NCBI GenBank assembly: GCA_020721065.1
Contig: DYNM01000011.1
Location: 1-64,000, forward strand
Origin: Thiocystis violascens
GTDB lineage: Bacteria; Pseudomonadota; Gammaproteobacteria; Chromatiales; Chromatiaceae
Length of the DNA stretch: 64,000 bases
Reading direction: 5' to 3'
Below, piece by piece: positions 62,901 to 64,000 of the stretch. The position numbers were made by a program, and so were the translations under genes. The notes below the pieces were generated by a model. That model was given only the letters and a program-made list of their open reading frames with translations, was not told the origin of the DNA and did not search any database. The first letter of the stretch is position 1. Every line of letters starts with the position of its first letter.

Positions 62901-63402
62901 CATGGAACGGCGAGAAATGCAGGGCATCAGTTTAGATTTACTCAGTTTATTAGAGTGCATCATTGCTGAACGTACCGATGAGTTGTACACCAACAATGCC
63001 AAGGTAGAGCTGCATTTTGAGACGCGCCATTTAGTGCAGGCTGATCCAGATGGTTTAGGATTGGTGTTGCGGAATTTATTAGATAATGCGCTCAAATTTC
63101 AGCGTCCCAATACGCCACCAGTGATTGAATTTAGCGCCAGCGTAGTGAAACAGCATTTAATTGTTGCCATCAAAGATAACGGAATTGGTTTTGCAATGCA
63201 GTTTCACGACCGCATCTTTGAAATGTTCCAACGCTTGCAACCTGCTGAGGAATATCCCGGCACGGGAATTGGCTTGGCGATTGTGCGTAAAGCGTTGACG
63301 CGCATGGGTGGACACATTTGGGCAGCCAGTGCGCCGGGTCAGGGCGCAACCTTTTTTATAAAATTGCCATTATCTCCTCAACCTTCAATGGCAGTTACAT
63401 AA
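59944..63402 (+). CDS. GAF/PAS-containing sensor histidine kinase
   Basis: SVSHDLKAPLRGIDGYSRLL (H box); NLLDNALKFQ; DNGIGFAMQFHDRIFEMFQRL; GTGIGLAIVRK. Confidence 0.92.
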   Translation: MSTIALLHEFTTTLAACHKLLDALHLVLQITAKLGIPRAALCLSDPMIDNKLVVRLTFGMAGAVTKVLTPSAPGAVAALCAVQERRTIQVAHYATSPYQATNLEEWLRVTAAVHVPILAAAASATPAAALGVLIAIPNSSASITPAIVTVLERICAYLGAQLPRLMPLALPAPVEPSPPWQMELFAALRTCLNTPDLDVLSHLVLEHCRAITHSEFGFVGYIDALTGFLITPTMTRNIFAQCQVAGKTVVFEKPSGLGGWVLDNRMPLIANDPFAHPLSVGTPPGHLPIRKFMGVPCLSQGRVLGMIALANKTSDYDHFDLQRVTAFADVYAAAVARFISEHELTESRNRLASLYENAPCCYHTLTPDGQIVEINETALALLGRHREELVGCLNINELLTNTGQKLFAQQLQALKQGSAAPVELYFKGADGSRLPVLHSATLVTDPRGFPVAVRCTSIDLRWHRLAEARIRSLNRIYAVLSGINCAVVRLRDPTQLCHEACRIAVEVGGFQMAWLGVVDAQSGDIQPLAHAGAVADYLEHLHLSLHDETRQHGPTLLALQHGQVVVCNDIATDPRMEPWRQRALALGYRSSAAFPLRIGGAVRGTFNLYAATSNFFDIKELQLLTELTQDLSFGLEFIDNEQQRKQAEDALRYQKEVLDRTGRLAKVGGWEFDVATQTGSWTEETARIQDLPPHTPVTVAQGLSLFHGVMRMQLEQALQQAITQAQPYDLELEMMSARGVRKWVRTIGFPVVEGGQVVRVEGAIQDISRRKQAQLEARHTEILLDSVFQVLPDLFFLIDPDGTIRDYRARRDEGLYVPPSTFLGRRLRDVLPLEVALQFEECIEQIITHRCLVTCHYELPMSNGIRQFESRINQLPGSHQFVAVVRDVTEQRRTEAAVIQLNAELEERVAQRTAELATINKELETFTYSVSHDLKAPLRGIDGYSRLLIEEHRQYLNEEGQLFLRNVRRGVAQMGQLIEDLLAYSRMERREMQGISLDLLSLLECIIAERTDELYTNNAKVELHFETRHLVQADPDGLGLVLRNLLDNALKFQRPNTPPVIEFSASVVKQHLIVAIKDNGIGFAMQFHDRIFEMFQRLQPAEEYPGTGIGLAIVRKALTRMGGHIWAASAPGQGATFFIKLPLSPQPSMAVT

Positions 63403-63475
63403 TACATAACGCGCAAAAAGCTATTGTGGACAATGGCATTGTTATTTAATTAGGATTTTTAGCGCAGGTTAGTCA

Positions 63476-64000
63476 ATGTACGTTTTGCACGTTGAAGATA
63501 ATCCAATTGATGTCGATCTGACGCAACGTGCGTTAGCCCGCCGCGCTCCTGAGATTCAGTGCGTTGCAGTGGCATCGACGCTGGCGGCAGCCTTGGCTTG
63601 TCTCCAGCAGGCGGAACGCTATGAGCTGGCGCTGGTTGATTTGAGATTGCCGGATGGTTCGGGTTTAGAAGTGCTTGCCCACATTCGGGAACGGCGCTTG
63701 CCGCTGGCGGTGGTGCTGTTGACCGGTTCTGGCGATCAAGAGTCGGCAATTGCGGCACTTCAAGCCGGTGCGGATGACTATCTCATCAAGAGCGATGCGG
63801 CGCTGGAACGGTTGCCGGCGACGTTACGCGCTGCACATCAACGCTTTCATGCTGCCACGATGCGGCGTTCACAACCGCTGCGGGTGATTTATGCCGAGCA
63901 CAACCTTGCGGATATTGATCTGACGTTGCGCCATTTTGCGCGGCACGCGCCACATATTCGGGTGATGACGGTGTTGGATGTCACGCAACTGCTCGCGTGT
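63476..64000 (+). CDS. response regulator with two consecutive receiver domains, truncated by window end
   Basis: MYVLHVEDNPIDVDLTQRAL...LALVDLRLPDGSGLEV...GADDYLIKSD, then second receiver-like VIYAEHNLADIDLTLRHF. Confidence 0.85.
   Translation, partial: MYVLHVEDNPIDVDLTQRALARRAPEIQCVAVASTLAAALACLQQAERYELALVDLRLPDGSGLEVLAHIRERRLPLAVVLLTGSGDQESAIAALQAGADDYLIKSDAALERLPATLRAAHQRFHAATMRRSQPLRVIYAEHNLADIDLTLRHFARHAPHIRVMTVLDVTQLLAC

Overview
The window looks like chromosomal DNA from a probably autotrophic, N2-fixing gammaproteobacterium. This is inferred from a tkt-gap-pgk-pyk-fba sugar-phosphate cluster, cowN, menD/menF, and the eno-ftsB-ispD and dacA-ybeD-lipB neighbourhoods. Most of it is housekeeping genes. 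Points that stand out: (1) At 1.9-8.9 kb there is a compact set of genes predicted to make or enable phosphorus-free membrane lipids: olsB-like, an olsA-like acyltransferase fused to a GT4 glycosyltransferase, a PlcP-type metallophosphoesterase, btaB/btaA-like betaine-lipid genes, and a divergent arsC. Pho-box-like 11-nt-spaced GTCAY direct repeats lie in the btaA/arsC intergenic region. (2) About ten copies of a ~100-130 bp element with terminal inverted repeats (TTAGGAGTGACGCAGTTGC...GCAATTGCGTTACTCCTAA) and internal GTTGTCAG/CTGACAAC heptamers are scattered between genes. Some copies supply stop codons to flanking genes. (3) A different C/T-rich palindromic repeat is inserted in frame in the menF-like gene, and a similar degenerate sequence forms the linker of the OlsA-glycosyltransferase fusion. 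(4) An AT-rich accessory island (toxin-antitoxin-like pairs, a DNA methyltransferase, a Uma2 nuclease) interrupts the gap-pgk part of the carbon-metabolism cluster. (5) There are several c-di-GMP/phosphorelay proteins and palindromic regulatory candidates upstream of hcp and tkt. No tRNA, rRNA, CRISPR array or prophage was recognised. All identifications come from reading motifs by eye; no database search was run.
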